This document shows positions 17,440 to 28,606 of a DNA stretch of 64,000 nucleotides, in pieces (position 1 is the first letter of the stretch; each line of letters starts with the position of its first letter). Source of the DNA: CAMFTQ01 sp051881615 (lineage in GTDB: Bacteria; Bacillota; Clostridia; Oscillospirales; Acutalibacteraceae); the NCBI GenBank assembly GCA_051881615.1, contig JBJEQF010000004.1:11299-75298 (forward strand), given 5' to 3'. Under the pieces are notes generated by a model. It had not been told where the DNA came from. It did no database searches and saw nothing but the letters and a program-made list of their open reading frames with translations. The position numbers were made by a program, and so were the translations under genes.

Positions 17440-17555
17440 ATAATGATTTATTAAGCAATACAGATGTATAACATACAACAAAAAGCTTGCTGTGGATTTT
17501 CCATGGCAAATTTGCCTATTTTATCAAACAATATATAGAATAAGGAGGTGCTGTA

Positions 17556-20500
17556 ATGAAAAATAATAGTAAATTAAAGGTAAAGCCCATTTTTATGCTT
17601 GCCGTTACAGCACTAATTTTGCTTGTTACAGCCATTTCTACAGTTACCTATGCGTGGATAGAAACAGGCAACAATCTTGTAATAAAGACTGACAGCGGTA
17701 ACGAAAATGCCGCCAATGTCAGCGTAATAAACAGAGCCGGCTATGCGCGTAATATGGCTAAGAACAATACCGACCGCATCATTCAGCTTAATGATTACGT
17801 TGACTACAGCAATCTCTACTTTGCTCCTGCAAAGGGTGAAATGCTTGATAAAGACGGTAATGTTACAACAGATGTTTCAAAAGCCAAGGATGTTAAGATA
17901 TCAATCAACGGTGCCGGCGGTAACAGAGAAGTTAATCCCGAGGATATTTCTACCAACTACATAGATTTTGAGATAAAGATTAAAAATAACGACAAAACGC
18001 ACTCAGACATCAAGTTTGCAAATTCAGATACCGACCGTGTTATTACTATTGACGGCAAAACTGCAAAATTCGGTGTTGCTGTTATTGCCGAAAATGCTCA
18101 GGGCAGTAATGTTATTTTCACTGATTCAGATAAGCTGAAAAAAGAAACACCTGCTATTGAAACACTTTACCCCGGTGAAGAGGTTACTCTTCGTGTAAAG
18201 ATCTGGCTTGAAAGCTCATATAGTGAGTTTACAAGCGCTGAAGACGGCAAGGATATCGCCGGCAAGCCTGTTAAGGTGAACCTTGCACTTGTTATGACCG
18301 ACCCTAAGACCACTACCTTTAAGGTATCAGACAGAACAAACTCATTTGAAGAAGAACAGCTGTTGAAGCTTGCAAGCGCCAACGGCTATAAGCTGTTTGC
18401 GGTAAATGCCAAGAATATTGATGCAAACGGCGAGTACCTCGAAAAATTTCCGCTTACATATGAAAGCATTGATGATAACGGCACTGCAACTTTCAGCGGT
18501 ATGCCCGAGTTTTTGCTCTACGGACTCTGTAAAAATGATGATGATACATATAAACACGATGACGGCGACGACTTCGAGCTTTGGGCATACGAGGGCGGCG
18601 ACACAACAACAGAGCCTAAAAAGTGGCATCCGGGCACAAAGCCTGAGGTATCCGGTGACAATACTGATATCTATACGATATACGGCGACTTAATCGTCAG
18701 AAACAAAGAAATTGAAAAGCTCAACGGTTTTCTTCGCGGTACATGGAAACAAGTTGTAGGAATTGAGCTTCGTGACCACTCAATTGAAAGAATTTTTACT
18801 GATGAAAGTGTCAGAATTGTTTCTTTCTTTAACAGAGAAATCAGTTACCCGATGTATAGAGTTACAACTCTGAACGAAAACACCGGCGAGCAGGAGCCGA
18901 CAAATGTTCTCAGAACGATTATGCCAAAGGTAAACTTTACGGCTACTGGCGGAACCTTTGAAGGTGATTTGTACTTTAACTCGCGTTTTACCGATAACTG
19001 CGATACAACTTCCAATTTGTACGGCACATTAAGGTTAAGTAAGGAATCAGCAGATTACGAAAGTGCTAAGGTAGAAGAAAGTGGATTAACAAAATACGTT
19101 TACTCTGCATTCGGTTTTTCCGGTGTAATATCTAAAGATGAGGACTACTGCACCGGAGCATGGTACAGCGGAGAGGTAGACAAGATAAGACTTCAGGACA
19201 CCACAACCGGCAGACGTATTTTACAACATTATACTAAAAACCCCGGCGAGCAGGTGAGGGTGTCATATAAGGGCAATTGCGACTATAAGGGCGACGGTAT
19301 GAATGCAACCTACTACCTTGCTCATTATGATAAGGAATCTCAGTCATGGTACTCTGTACTGCCGTCCACAATAAATCCATCTGCATCCGATAGCGATAAC
19401 AAGAGTAAGGTGCAGTTCAGAATCAAGGATAATGCAGGAAGTAATAAATACTTCATCGCCCCTGACAGAGTAAAAACAGGCAATGAATATGTATATTCCT
19501 TTATAAATGAATTGGCAAAAGATGGTAACGGCAATAATTCACCTCTTGGCTCTTGGGGATATAACTTAGCAGATGATACTGTAATTTACGTAAAGTATCA
19601 TGAAACTGATACATCTTTGGGTCACACAGGTCTTTTTGTAATGCAAGATAACCCTCCTGATTATTACCAACCATTGGGAGCATGGGGTAATGATAAAAAC
19701 AGGACTTCCGGCGTAATGGAGGACGATTACAAGGTATTTTATATCAATAAGTATGATTTCGATCTTGGTGATGACGGTGTGCTATATGGCGAAGTTTTCC
19801 ATATGCGACCGAACATCGGTACTGATTCTCGATTCAGTGGGAATATTACTGGAACAACTGACGGTAAGCCTTTGTATGTTGGAGGCAGATATCGTATTGA
19901 CGCAGACGGCACAGTTACCGAGCTTGCATCCTTTGGATATGTAATACCCCAGCAGACTGTAATTGCCGATGTCAACGAGATATGCTCGCTGCCTGCTGCT
20001 GTTGACTTCCAGGATCCAAACACAAACATAACCTATAAATATTCTCTCTTTGTCGGCAGTGGTTTAACGAATGCAAACGTAACACAGCTTGACATCAGCC
20101 AGAATGTTGCTGATTACGGTCAGCTGACATTCCAGGCAAACAAAGCAGGTGAGTACACCGTTGAGGTAACTGCTTCTGCAACAGACGGTGCGTCTGTTAA
20201 GACTGCAATAAAGAAGTTTATCTTTAAGGTTGGACTGAACCCAAGAATTACAATTGCTGACAACCCCAACATTGGATTGGCGAAATTCACCTACATCGAC
20301 GAAAACGGAAATACCCGAAAGCTCGTAAACGGCGCTTCTGCAAAAATTGTGCAGGGTACGGTGCTTACTGGTATAAAGCCTACAATTGAAAACACTCCTC
20401 GTAATATGTTGGTGTTTGACAGCTATAAGGTTGTAGATCCTGCGGATCCCACTCAGCTGTTAGAGGGACATGAAGTAACCGGCACCTATGAATATACGGT

Positions 20501-23500
20501 CGGTTATGTTCCTGCTGTAATTGACGTTAAATTTAAAGATGTAGTTTATAATAATGATTACATTATCGGTGGCGAAAAAGGCTCATTTAAGGGCAAAGGC
20601 AATCAAGGAGATGAAACAACGCTCGGCGGCTGGGAAAATAATCCTGACTATATTTATATGAGCTATAATTCAGCTACAAATACTGTTTATGCTGACATTA
20701 CTGCGGCAGTTGAGATGACAACTTCTTCTAAGAATATCAAAATAATCAAGGGCGATATGTCAAAGAAAGACGACAAGAGTTATTGCGTCAATTACGCAAA
20801 TCCTAAGGTCATATGCACTGTTCCCGGTATTTCCGCAAATATTGTCGGAGATTATTGTGACCTTGTGATGAGGGGTCTAAGAGATGGTGATAAAATCAGA
20901 GTAGAGTACGACTGTACCAACAACATTATAAGTGTAAAAAAAGCTCTTGAATCAATCGACATTAAGCTTTTTGCTGTTCCCGAATTTGAAAAGGCTCAGC
21001 TCTCTGTTTCTGCAAAGGGAACGGACACAGCACTTATCAGAGCCGCTAAAAATGACGCGACAGGTACAGCCTACGAGGGTACTGATGTTACACTGGAGCA
21101 ACTGGTAAACAACAGTGATTTCAACAGCTACAGTGTTGACTATTTCACAGTAGTTACAAAGTCAGAGGGAAATACTGTAGGTGATATTCAGACTGTATAT
21201 CCGGGCGGCAAATTTACAATGCCGACAAAGGAAACAGCCGATACTGTTGAGATTACAACACATATTAAGAAGGACAGCACGCCTTTCTACATAGCCGGCA
21301 GTGCAGACAACGTGTCTTGGACGGCAACAAAAGCTCCTATGACCGTTACCGACAACATTGTTACAGGCTATGTTACAGTTGATAACATCATAGACGGTGA
21401 GTGCTTTATCAGAATTGCAAAGGGTTCATCAGAACAGACGGCTTTCCAGCAGGTAAATACATCTGTTACAATGAGCAAAGCCGGCAGAAAAAATGTTTAT
21501 GTTGAATCAGATGACAATTTTACTGCTTCGCACGATCAGCAGAGTATAAAGGTAAATCTGCTCGGTATGGTTAAGCAGACATTCAAGGTTATCTATGACT
21601 TAGGTAATCACAGAATTACAATCAGCACTCCTGCGTTCTTTAAGGAATCTTCTGCTGATATGTCTGTTACAAAGGATATTGAAACCAACCTCGTTTTAGG
21701 CACATTCTTCCCGACGAGCGTTACGCCAACCTATGTTACTAACTGCACGACAAAGCCGACGGATACTGCAAACGCAGAAATCAATGCAGATGATCCTGCA
21801 AAGCCTAAATTCAAATCAGATACAGCAGGAACGCATACCATAGTAACAATAGCAACAGCCACAATAGATGATGTGGTATGCTATACATCAAAGACGTTCA
21901 ATATCAATGTTAACGACCTTGTTGACGTTACTATCGAAAAGCATAGTTTGTTTGATATTTCGGGTGTAAAGGTAACGGCTGCGCATACACTGTCAGGTGA
22001 AGAAGAAAAGACCTATACACCTGCGGCAGATGATGTAGCGTTCAGAGCCGCAGTAGGCGACACCGTAAAGCTCACCTTGAAAATACCAAACAGTAAGTTC
22101 AACGGCTTCCACGAAACAGCAACTAACAACTTTACAATTATAGGTATTGACAAAGAAACCGGTCAGACATCACCTGTAACTCCAACTTTCACAACAGCAG
22201 ATGATTACACAGTTGCTACATTCACAGTCCCGTCAGGCGGTGCTACTGTAACACCTAACCCTGATCAGTATACCAAAATGAAGTACTATCTGACAGGTGA
22301 CCCCAACGCCGTTGACGGTGTGTCGTGGGCAGAGGCAGACGACTATGATAAGAAGTTTACCTATAATAAAGACGCCAACACCATTACTTACCCAAATGTT
22401 GTTCTGACAGGTAATAAAATAGCAAATATCAAAATATCACGTGACGGCTACAAGGGCAATGTTGCCGGCGGTCGTGACGATAAAGACACTTCTGTTTCAT
22501 ACACAACAGGTATGAAATTTGACTGGACAGGTGCACCAAAGAGTGTTTCAAACGTATTTATTACAACAGATGACGATTTCAATGATATCAGAATCGAGGG
22601 TTTATTCAACGCAAATAACCCCAAAAGAGTAAACCTGACCTATTACTTAGCTGAGCATAAGCTCGTGATAACCGATTCCGAGAACACCGGCACAATTATG
22701 ACGCAAGACCTGCTTGCAGTGCTGAGTAATCAAAAGGTAATGTTCTACTTTGGTATTAAGGGCGAATCAGCAGGTTACCTTAACGAAAGCGGTCAGACGG
22801 GACAAAACCACTATTCATTCCTTAACAGTATGTCATATAGCGGGGATGTCTACAATTATGCACCTGTTTGCCTGCCGTCCAAGACGTATTATATTGCACA
22901 AAACAGTGACTGGACAGGAGAGTCAATAGGAGAACCTGCAAAGGCTGGTAAGGCTTATCTGCTTAAAATGGAGAATTACACCGATACACTTACTCCAATC
23001 ACCGGCACCAGCGGCTGCACCGTTCCGACAGACTCATTCACAGTAAACTTAAATGAAATGAAAGCTGTTGATCTTGGTGTAACGCTCAATAGCTCGACAT
23101 CTGTTACAGGTGCTAGCAACAGCTTGTCCTACTACATTACAAAAACACCGACTGACGCAAGCGGTGATGTTTACCCGACAATAAACGGTTCAACAGAATT
23201 TATGCCGTTTGATCCTAACAACTTAAAGCAGCTCGAAAACGGCAACTATATCGTAGTGCCTGTTGTAGGTGACGGCTCAATCCACGTCAGAGGAACTGAC
23301 ATTAAGCTAAAGATTACTGATAAAACAATTACAAAGGTAAACGTTAAGGTTGATATAAACGACCACGCTATAGTAAAGGCTGTATGCGGTGATATAACAA
23401 TCAACGAGAACGAAGAAAAAGAACTCATTGCAGATAACGATGCAACAATTACCGCACAAATCGAAAACGCAACCTTTAACAGCTTTACTCGTGTAGAGAG

Positions 23501-26500
23501 CTTTGATATTTTAAATAAAACTACCGGTGCTATAATTGAAAAAGTAACAGCAAACAACAACTCCGCTACGTTTACAGTACCTGAATATGATGTTACTATC
23601 AGAGCAAATCTTGTTCAGTTAGACTCGTTGAACTACTATATTACAGGTGAAAATATTGACGGTATAGAACGTTGGACGAGTACAGACTCCGATAATATGC
23701 TCTTTGCTTTCGACAAGGAAAACAATCTCTTCACAAAGGAAATCAAGCTGACAGGCAACACTGTTCAGTTCAAGATTGCGAAGAATTCCTCGGCATTGCG
23801 TGATGATCCTAAGTATTCAATTTCTGAGGCTGATCCTCAACCGGACTTTACTTCTTCTGTCAATGGATTAACTGCTGACTATGCAACAAGCGAGTATAAC
23901 GGCAATACGGTTTATAACTTCCGGTTAACAGGTGCTGCTATCAGCGGTACAACTGTTAAGCTGACCTACAACCCGTCAGCAAATACATTAACTGTTTCGT
24001 CACCTGGTACTAAACCAACGCAGACAGTTACAATCACTCCGGTTGACCACGCTACAGTAACTGCGACCTACACTAAAGCCGATGGTACTACCGAAACAAT
24101 CAACGAGAGTGTTACCGGCACGCCGATACCTGTAGGTACAGAGCTTACACTTAGCTGTGTAATCGACAACCCTGACTTTAACAGCTATAAGTTTGCTTCA
24201 TATACTGTTACGGGCGCCGAGCTAAGCAGCAGCAAGTTTACGGTCGGAGAGTCCTCCGTAACTGTAACAACCGAGCTTGGCCGAGATATTACATCTGATA
24301 ATGCTAAGTTCTATCTGACAGGTACAAATGTTAAATCAGGTACAACTACGCTCAACTGGGACAGTACAAATGCTGAAATGACATATGTTGACGGCTCCAA
24401 CACGGTATCAATACCGGTTACTGTGATGTATGATGCTGAGAACGGAAATCCGGCAAAGTTAAAGATTTCTAAGGGCGGCTATACAAATGCTTATCGAGAT
24501 GATGCAGATAAGTCTGTAACGCTATACAAAGAAGGCAGGGGTACAGACGGTAGTGTTAAAATAGTTAATAACGCAAGTAGTTATGTAGTTCATTCGCTTG
24601 AAACTTCCGGTGAGGCTAAAGACCGTTGCCTGTATCTGAGAGTAACAAGCAACGTGAATATAAAGCTCACATATGACCTTGATACGCACACAATTACTAT
24701 TGATAAGGTTGAGGTTGTAGAGAATCCGACTGTTACTCTTAAACCTGTAAGCAAGGATGCAGCCGATACCAATGATTACAGTAAATGTAACGCTAAGGTA
24801 ACTGCAACTTACACCGAAATCGGCGCTTCAGGAACTACCACAGTAACTCCTGTAACTGAGGCGGCAAGCTTTAAAGACATAGAAAGCGACGTCGTATTCA
24901 CAGCTTCTTGGGATAACCCCAACTTTAACAGCTACAGATTTGTAAAGTACATTGTAACCGAGGGTACTTCAGTATCCGAGAAAACCACAAGCACCTTTAC
25001 ATTGACAAAACCAACTCAGAATGTTACTGTTGAACCTGTATTTGAGCGTGTTGATCCTGCGCTGAAGCTTGTTAGCAAAGCAAGCTCAACCGATACATCA
25101 TGGAATGTAGCTGTTGATCCGCTTACCTATGATGCAACAACCAACACAGTTACAGGCAGGTATGATTTTACTACTGCAGTCAATAAGTATTTAACTGTTT
25201 CAAACGGCAGCAGAACAATCACATTAACAGACACTGACCTTACCGGTGTAGAGAATTATGCTGAATATGACAGTACAACAAAGAGTGTGCTTGCAAAGCT
25301 TCCGACCGGTGCAACAACACAATCGCTGAAGTTTACTTATAACCTCGGCACAAACAAACTGACGGTTGAAACTCCGGTGGAGTTTAGCGATTTATCAGAC
25401 AGCACAATATCTGATCTGATTGTAAACACTGCGGTAACGCTCAAATCAACTGCAGCAATAGCAACCGGTTTTGACGGCACAATTACTTACAAGACTGAAT
25501 GCACAAGTGATAACAGAGCTAATGTAACTATAGGTAACAATACTTCGGCTACACCTACATTTAAGGCTACAGCATCAGACACTTATACAGTTACAACAAC
25601 AGCAACGCTTGGTGACTATAAGGCTGTAAAGACCTATACTATTACGGTTAATCCGGCTTCGGCAATAACAGTGTATGCAACCGGTCCGGCTGTAATTGCA
25701 AATACTGCATGGGGTCAATGGACAGAATTATCATCAAGTACTGCTGACGGCAAAGTGATTTATACAGCTATAAACCGAGGCAGTGAATTTAAAGTGTCCA
25801 ATAAAGCAGACTATGATGGGTACGAAAAACCGAATATTTCGGTTGACAACACTCTTGGTGATGTTAAGATTTCCGGAACAGCTGATGCATCCGGTACCTT
25901 AGGTACCGGTAACCTGTCAACATCAGGCAGCGGTACGGCTTACCTGTGTTGTCAGGTATCAACAGGAAAGATTTACGTAAGTTCAACTGAACCCACCTCC
26001 GGCGGTGAGGTCACAAAAACAAGAGAAGTGACTGTAAATGCCGTTGACAACGCTGTTGTTACAGCAACACCGGCAGGCGGCACAGCAATTGCCGAGGGTA
26101 ATAGTGCAAATGTTGATACAGGTACTGTCTTAACATTAAAAGCAGATCTAAGCTGTAAATCTGTATTCTATCCATACAGCACTGTTAATTTCGTAGTCAA
26201 GAGTGGCTCTGCAACATTAGATACGGTTACGACAAACGGTGGAACATTCACCGTTCCTGACGGTACCGATGATATTACGGTTGACACAGAATTAACGTTT
26301 ACAAACCCAAGCATTTATATTTGCGGTAACTCAAAGATCGCCGGCTTAGAAGATAGTTGGGGAACTGCAATACAGATGAATTGGTCTGATACTAATCCGA
26401 CAGTTGTGTCTAAAGAAATTACTCTGAACACAACAGATGCTGAATTTAAGCTTGTTAAAGACTCTGCTTCAAACAGAAATGATGAAGATCAGCTTGTTTC

Positions 26501-28589
26501 ACGCTCCGACAGCCAAATCGGTACAGTTTTGAGTGGCTACACTCTAACTTATACCGGTGGAGAACATAACAACTTCAAACTTTCAGGTTCTACACCAAAG
26601 AAATTGTTATTAACCTATGATCTTGCAACAGATAAGGTATCAATCTCTGAGGTGGCAACAGTTCAAAAGGTTAACGTAACTGTAAAATCGTATGAAAATT
26701 ACAGTACAAACGGTATTTCTGTAATGGCTACTTATAATGACGGCAGTGCTAAGACTATTACTCAGGATGTAACTGTATCGCTTGATGCCGGCACAGTGCT
26801 CACAACATTAGAGGCTATCATCCCGAACAGCACTTTCAACAGCTATAAGCTGACCGACTTTACAGTAACAGAGAAAAACGGCGATACTCCTGTTGGTACA
26901 AAAACAGTCAGCTTAACAGACGGCGTAGGTACATACACGTTGCCTGCAAGCGGTGTGACAGATGTAACAATTACTGCAAATATCACACAAGCTGACCCTG
27001 CGCTTAAATTAGCGCACAGAGCAGGAACATCAGGCACTTGGACAGTGCCGACAGGCAGTCTTGTGTTCAGCAGTACTGCTAACACAGTAACAGGCGCATT
27101 CGATGTGACATCTGAAAGCGATAAGTACTTCACGATTTCAAACGGTACTGATACAATCGAATTGATAAGCACAGATGTTACCGATAACTCAGGCTATGCA
27201 GATTATGAAAGCACAGGAAGCAGCGTAAAGGTAACTCTGCCGACAGGCTCAACAAGTCAGACGGTTAGATTTACCTACAGTCTGAAGGATAATAAGATTA
27301 CAGTTGACGCTCCTGTTAAGTTTGCAAGTACAACGGCTGATGTAACAGGTGTAACTGTCAATACAGCAAAAACCGACATTGACGTTGCGGTTACAAACAC
27401 AACAACGGGCACAATAGCTTATACCTCTGTTGTAAAAACCAAGCCTGACGTTGCGGCTGACCCGACAATCAACTTCACTGGTGACAAGATGTCGTTTGAG
27501 GCTGCAACAGCAGGTGATTACACAGTAGTTGTTACAGCAACAGCAACTGTTGGCACAACGAGCTATGCAGCTACAAAGACGTATAATATTACAGCTACGG
27601 CGGCTACTCCTGCAATACCGGATCCTGCAGCTTCGATTGTAGACGGCACAAAGGTAAGCTTCTATGCTGGTATTAAGAGTTCTTGGGATACTATAAATGG
27701 CGTATACATCTCTGATAATAATACTTATACCAATGTAACAGCAAGCGTTACTACAGATGCTTGCACACTCAAAAGTATCAATGAAGTTGAGTTCTATGTA
27801 GCAAGCTTTACTGAACAGAGTAAGAGTAAGTACTATATTAAGAACAACACGAATTGGGCGGGTTACCAGATGTCTGATAACGCAGACGGCGGTTATTTCT
27901 ATTATCCTGAGAGTAGCAGTGTTACAAAGGTTGACAGAGTAACGGCTACAACTAAACTCGATGATGCTGACAGAAGCACAACAGCTCTTAGTGTTAATAC
28001 AGGTGCTGCAAGCGTTAAACTTAATACAAGCGTTAGCAGTCAAACGTCACTCCTTGGCGACAAGCTGTACTTGTTCTACTATATCAATAATACTAAGGTT
28101 GCAGGTCCGATAGAGGTTACATCAGGTAAGGCTCACGAAATAACCGCTTTGGATATTTCAGCTTACACTGCAGCAGCAGGCGATGTAACAGTTAAGACAA
28201 TCCTGTCAGACGGTACAGTAGCTTATATTGCTGACACGGATACCATTACTGTAACAGGTGGTGGCACTTCGGGCGGAAATACACAGGAATTTACTTCTGT
28301 TCATCTTGTGGGTAAAATACAAGGTTCAGAAAACTGGACGACAACAAATTATCCGTTCACGTATAATTCTAATACAGATGAGTGGAGCATACAAATTGAA
28401 TTAAAAAATGGTGATAAGGTTAAAGCTCGAGCAAATAATGGTTGGGATTATAGTTTCGGTAGTGATGATCTTAGTGATACCCCAAATGGTTCTAACAATT
28501 ACAGCATAACATCTGATGGAACGTACAAAATTACAATTGCAGATGGTGCAGCTAATACTACACCATTCACCATAGTAAAAGTATCATAA
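17556..28589 (+). CDS. Giant 3677-residue SipW-type exported repeat protein (G)
   Basis: The signal segment ends STVTYAWIETGNN (about residue 34). Residues 35-250 form a fibre-like head domain related to F, with VKIWLESSYSEF near 216 in place of the usual motif. Next is a region of about 600 residues without obvious repeats. From about residue 950 there are many repeats of a beta module. It is marked by FNSY or a variant (about 1189, 1514, 1973, 2208, 2456, 3094; looser at about 952 and 2871) followed by FTV or FTVP. These alternate with modules of the form YYLTG...W...F...LTGN...FKI, which resemble SusE/F or X25-like glycan-binding domains. The C-terminus (HLVGKIQGSENW onward) is of that kind. 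No LPXTG, SLH or terminal membrane segment exists. It is probably a very long adhesin held by the fibre. Confidence 0.85.
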   Translation: MKNNSKLKVKPIFMLAVTALILLVTAISTVTYAWIETGNNLVIKTDSGNENAANVSVINRAGYARNMAKNNTDRIIQLNDYVDYSNLYFAPAKGEMLDKDGNVTTDVSKAKDVKISINGAGGNREVNPEDISTNYIDFEIKIKNNDKTHSDIKFANSDTDRVITIDGKTAKFGVAVIAENAQGSNVIFTDSDKLKKETPAIETLYPGEEVTLRVKIWLESSYSEFTSAEDGKDIAGKPVKVNLALVMTDPKTTTFKVSDRTNSFEEEQLLKLASANGYKLFAVNAKNIDANGEYLEKFPLTYESIDDNGTATFSGMPEFLLYGLCKNDDDTYKHDDGDDFELWAYEGGDTTTEPKKWHPGTKPEVSGDNTDIYTIYGDLIVRNKEIEKLNGFLRGTWKQVVGIELRDHSIERIFTDESVRIVSFFNREISYPMYRVTTLNENTGEQEPTNVLRTIMPKVNFTATGGTFEGDLYFNSRFTDNCDTTSNLYGTLRLSKESADYESAKVEESGLTKYVYSAFGFSGVISKDEDYCTGAWYSGEVDKIRLQDTTTGRRILQHYTKNPGEQVRVSYKGNCDYKGDGMNATYYLAHYDKESQSWYSVLPSTINPSASDSDNKSKVQFRIKDNAGSNKYFIAPDRVKTGNEYVYSFINELAKDGNGNNSPLGSWGYNLADDTVIYVKYHETDTSLGHTGLFVMQDNPPDYYQPLGAWGNDKNRTSGVMEDDYKVFYINKYDFDLGDDGVLYGEVFHMRPNIGTDSRFSGNITGTTDGKPLYVGGRYRIDADGTVTELASFGYVIPQQTVIADVNEICSLPAAVDFQDPNTNITYKYSLFVGSGLTNANVTQLDISQNVADYGQLTFQANKAGEYTVEVTASATDGASVKTAIKKFIFKVGLNPRITIADNPNIGLAKFTYIDENGNTRKLVNGASAKIVQGTVLTGIKPTIENTPRNMLVFDSYKVVDPADPTQLLEGHEVTGTYEYTVGYVPAVIDVKFKDVVYNNDYIIGGEKGSFKGKGNQGDETTLGGWENNPDYIYMSYNSATNTVYADITAAVEMTTSSKNIKIIKGDMSKKDDKSYCVNYANPKVICTVPGISANIVGDYCDLVMRGLRDGDKIRVEYDCTNNIISVKKALESIDIKLFAVPEFEKAQLSVSAKGTDTALIRAAKNDATGTAYEGTDVTLEQLVNNSDFNSYSVDYFTVVTKSEGNTVGDIQTVYPGGKFTMPTKETADTVEITTHIKKDSTPFYIAGSADNVSWTATKAPMTVTDNIVTGYVTVDNIIDGECFIRIAKGSSEQTAFQQVNTSVTMSKAGRKNVYVESDDNFTASHDQQSIKVNLLGMVKQTFKVIYDLGNHRITISTPAFFKESSADMSVTKDIETNLVLGTFFPTSVTPTYVTNCTTKPTDTANAEINADDPAKPKFKSDTAGTHTIVTIATATIDDVVCYTSKTFNINVNDLVDVTIEKHSLFDISGVKVTAAHTLSGEEEKTYTPAADDVAFRAAVGDTVKLTLKIPNSKFNGFHETATNNFTIIGIDKETGQTSPVTPTFTTADDYTVATFTVPSGGATVTPNPDQYTKMKYYLTGDPNAVDGVSWAEADDYDKKFTYNKDANTITYPNVVLTGNKIANIKISRDGYKGNVAGGRDDKDTSVSYTTGMKFDWTGAPKSVSNVFITTDDDFNDIRIEGLFNANNPKRVNLTYYLAEHKLVITDSENTGTIMTQDLLAVLSNQKVMFYFGIKGESAGYLNESGQTGQNHYSFLNSMSYSGDVYNYAPVCLPSKTYYIAQNSDWTGESIGEPAKAGKAYLLKMENYTDTLTPITGTSGCTVPTDSFTVNLNEMKAVDLGVTLNSSTSVTGASNSLSYYITKTPTDASGDVYPTINGSTEFMPFDPNNLKQLENGNYIVVPVVGDGSIHVRGTDIKLKITDKTITKVNVKVDINDHAIVKAVCGDITINENEEKELIADNDATITAQIENATFNSFTRVESFDILNKTTGAIIEKVTANNNSATFTVPEYDVTIRANLVQLDSLNYYITGENIDGIERWTSTDSDNMLFAFDKENNLFTKEIKLTGNTVQFKIAKNSSALRDDPKYSISEADPQPDFTSSVNGLTADYATSEYNGNTVYNFRLTGAAISGTTVKLTYNPSANTLTVSSPGTKPTQTVTITPVDHATVTATYTKADGTTETINESVTGTPIPVGTELTLSCVIDNPDFNSYKFASYTVTGAELSSSKFTVGESSVTVTTELGRDITSDNAKFYLTGTNVKSGTTTLNWDSTNAEMTYVDGSNTVSIPVTVMYDAENGNPAKLKISKGGYTNAYRDDADKSVTLYKEGRGTDGSVKIVNNASSYVVHSLETSGEAKDRCLYLRVTSNVNIKLTYDLDTHTITIDKVEVVENPTVTLKPVSKDAADTNDYSKCNAKVTATYTEIGASGTTTVTPVTEAASFKDIESDVVFTASWDNPNFNSYRFVKYIVTEGTSVSEKTTSTFTLTKPTQNVTVEPVFERVDPALKLVSKASSTDTSWNVAVDPLTYDATTNTVTGRYDFTTAVNKYLTVSNGSRTITLTDTDLTGVENYAEYDSTTKSVLAKLPTGATTQSLKFTYNLGTNKLTVETPVEFSDLSDSTISDLIVNTAVTLKSTAAIATGFDGTITYKTECTSDNRANVTIGNNTSATPTFKATASDTYTVTTTATLGDYKAVKTYTITVNPASAITVYATGPAVIANTAWGQWTELSSSTADGKVIYTAINRGSEFKVSNKADYDGYEKPNISVDNTLGDVKISGTADASGTLGTGNLSTSGSGTAYLCCQVSTGKIYVSSTEPTSGGEVTKTREVTVNAVDNAVVTATPAGGTAIAEGNSANVDTGTVLTLKADLSCKSVFYPYSTVNFVVKSGSATLDTVTTNGGTFTVPDGTDDITVDTELTFTNPSIYICGNSKIAGLEDSWGTAIQMNWSDTNPTVVSKEITLNTTDAEFKLVKDSASNRNDEDQLVSRSDSQIGTVLSGYTLTYTGGEHNNFKLSGSTPKKLLLTYDLATDKVSISEVATVQKVNVTVKSYENYSTNGISVMATYNDGSAKTITQDVTVSLDAGTVLTTLEAIIPNSTFNSYKLTDFTVTEKNGDTPVGTKTVSLTDGVGTYTLPASGVTDVTITANITQADPALKLAHRAGTSGTWTVPTGSLVFSSTANTVTGAFDVTSESDKYFTISNGTDTIELISTDVTDNSGYADYESTGSSVKVTLPTGSTSQTVRFTYSLKDNKITVDAPVKFASTTADVTGVTVNTAKTDIDVAVTNTTTGTIAYTSVVKTKPDVAADPTINFTGDKMSFEAATAGDYTVVVTATATVGTTSYAATKTYNITATAATPAIPDPAASIVDGTKVSFYAGIKSSWDTINGVYISDNNTYTNVTASVTTDACTLKSINEVEFYVASFTEQSKSKYYIKNNTNWAGYQMSDNADGGYFYYPESSSVTKVDRVTATTKLDDADRSTTALSVNTGAASVKLNTSVSSQTSLLGDKLYLFYYINNTKVAGPIEVTSGKAHEITALDISAYTAAAGDVTVKTILSDGTVAYIADTDTITVTGGGTSGGNTQEFTSVHLVGKIQGSENWTTTNYPFTYNSNTDEWSIQIELKNGDKVKARANNGWDYSFGSDDLSDTPNGSNNYSITSDGTYKITIADGAANTTPFTIVKVS

Positions 28590-28606
28590 TCTAAGGCGGT
28601 GAAGTC

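Noticed and set aside
17440..17555. A terminator between genes F and G (GGCAAATTTGCC)
   Set aside because: The stem is only a short AT-rich palindrome without a clear T-run, and gene G has a strong ribosome site in the same direction, so the operon probably continues.
27249..28043. A 264-residue open frame on the minus strand opposite the end of the giant gene
   Set aside because: Very rich in Cys, Ser and Ile with no domain pattern, and it has no ribosome site. It is the reverse frame of a Thr/Val-rich repeat region.
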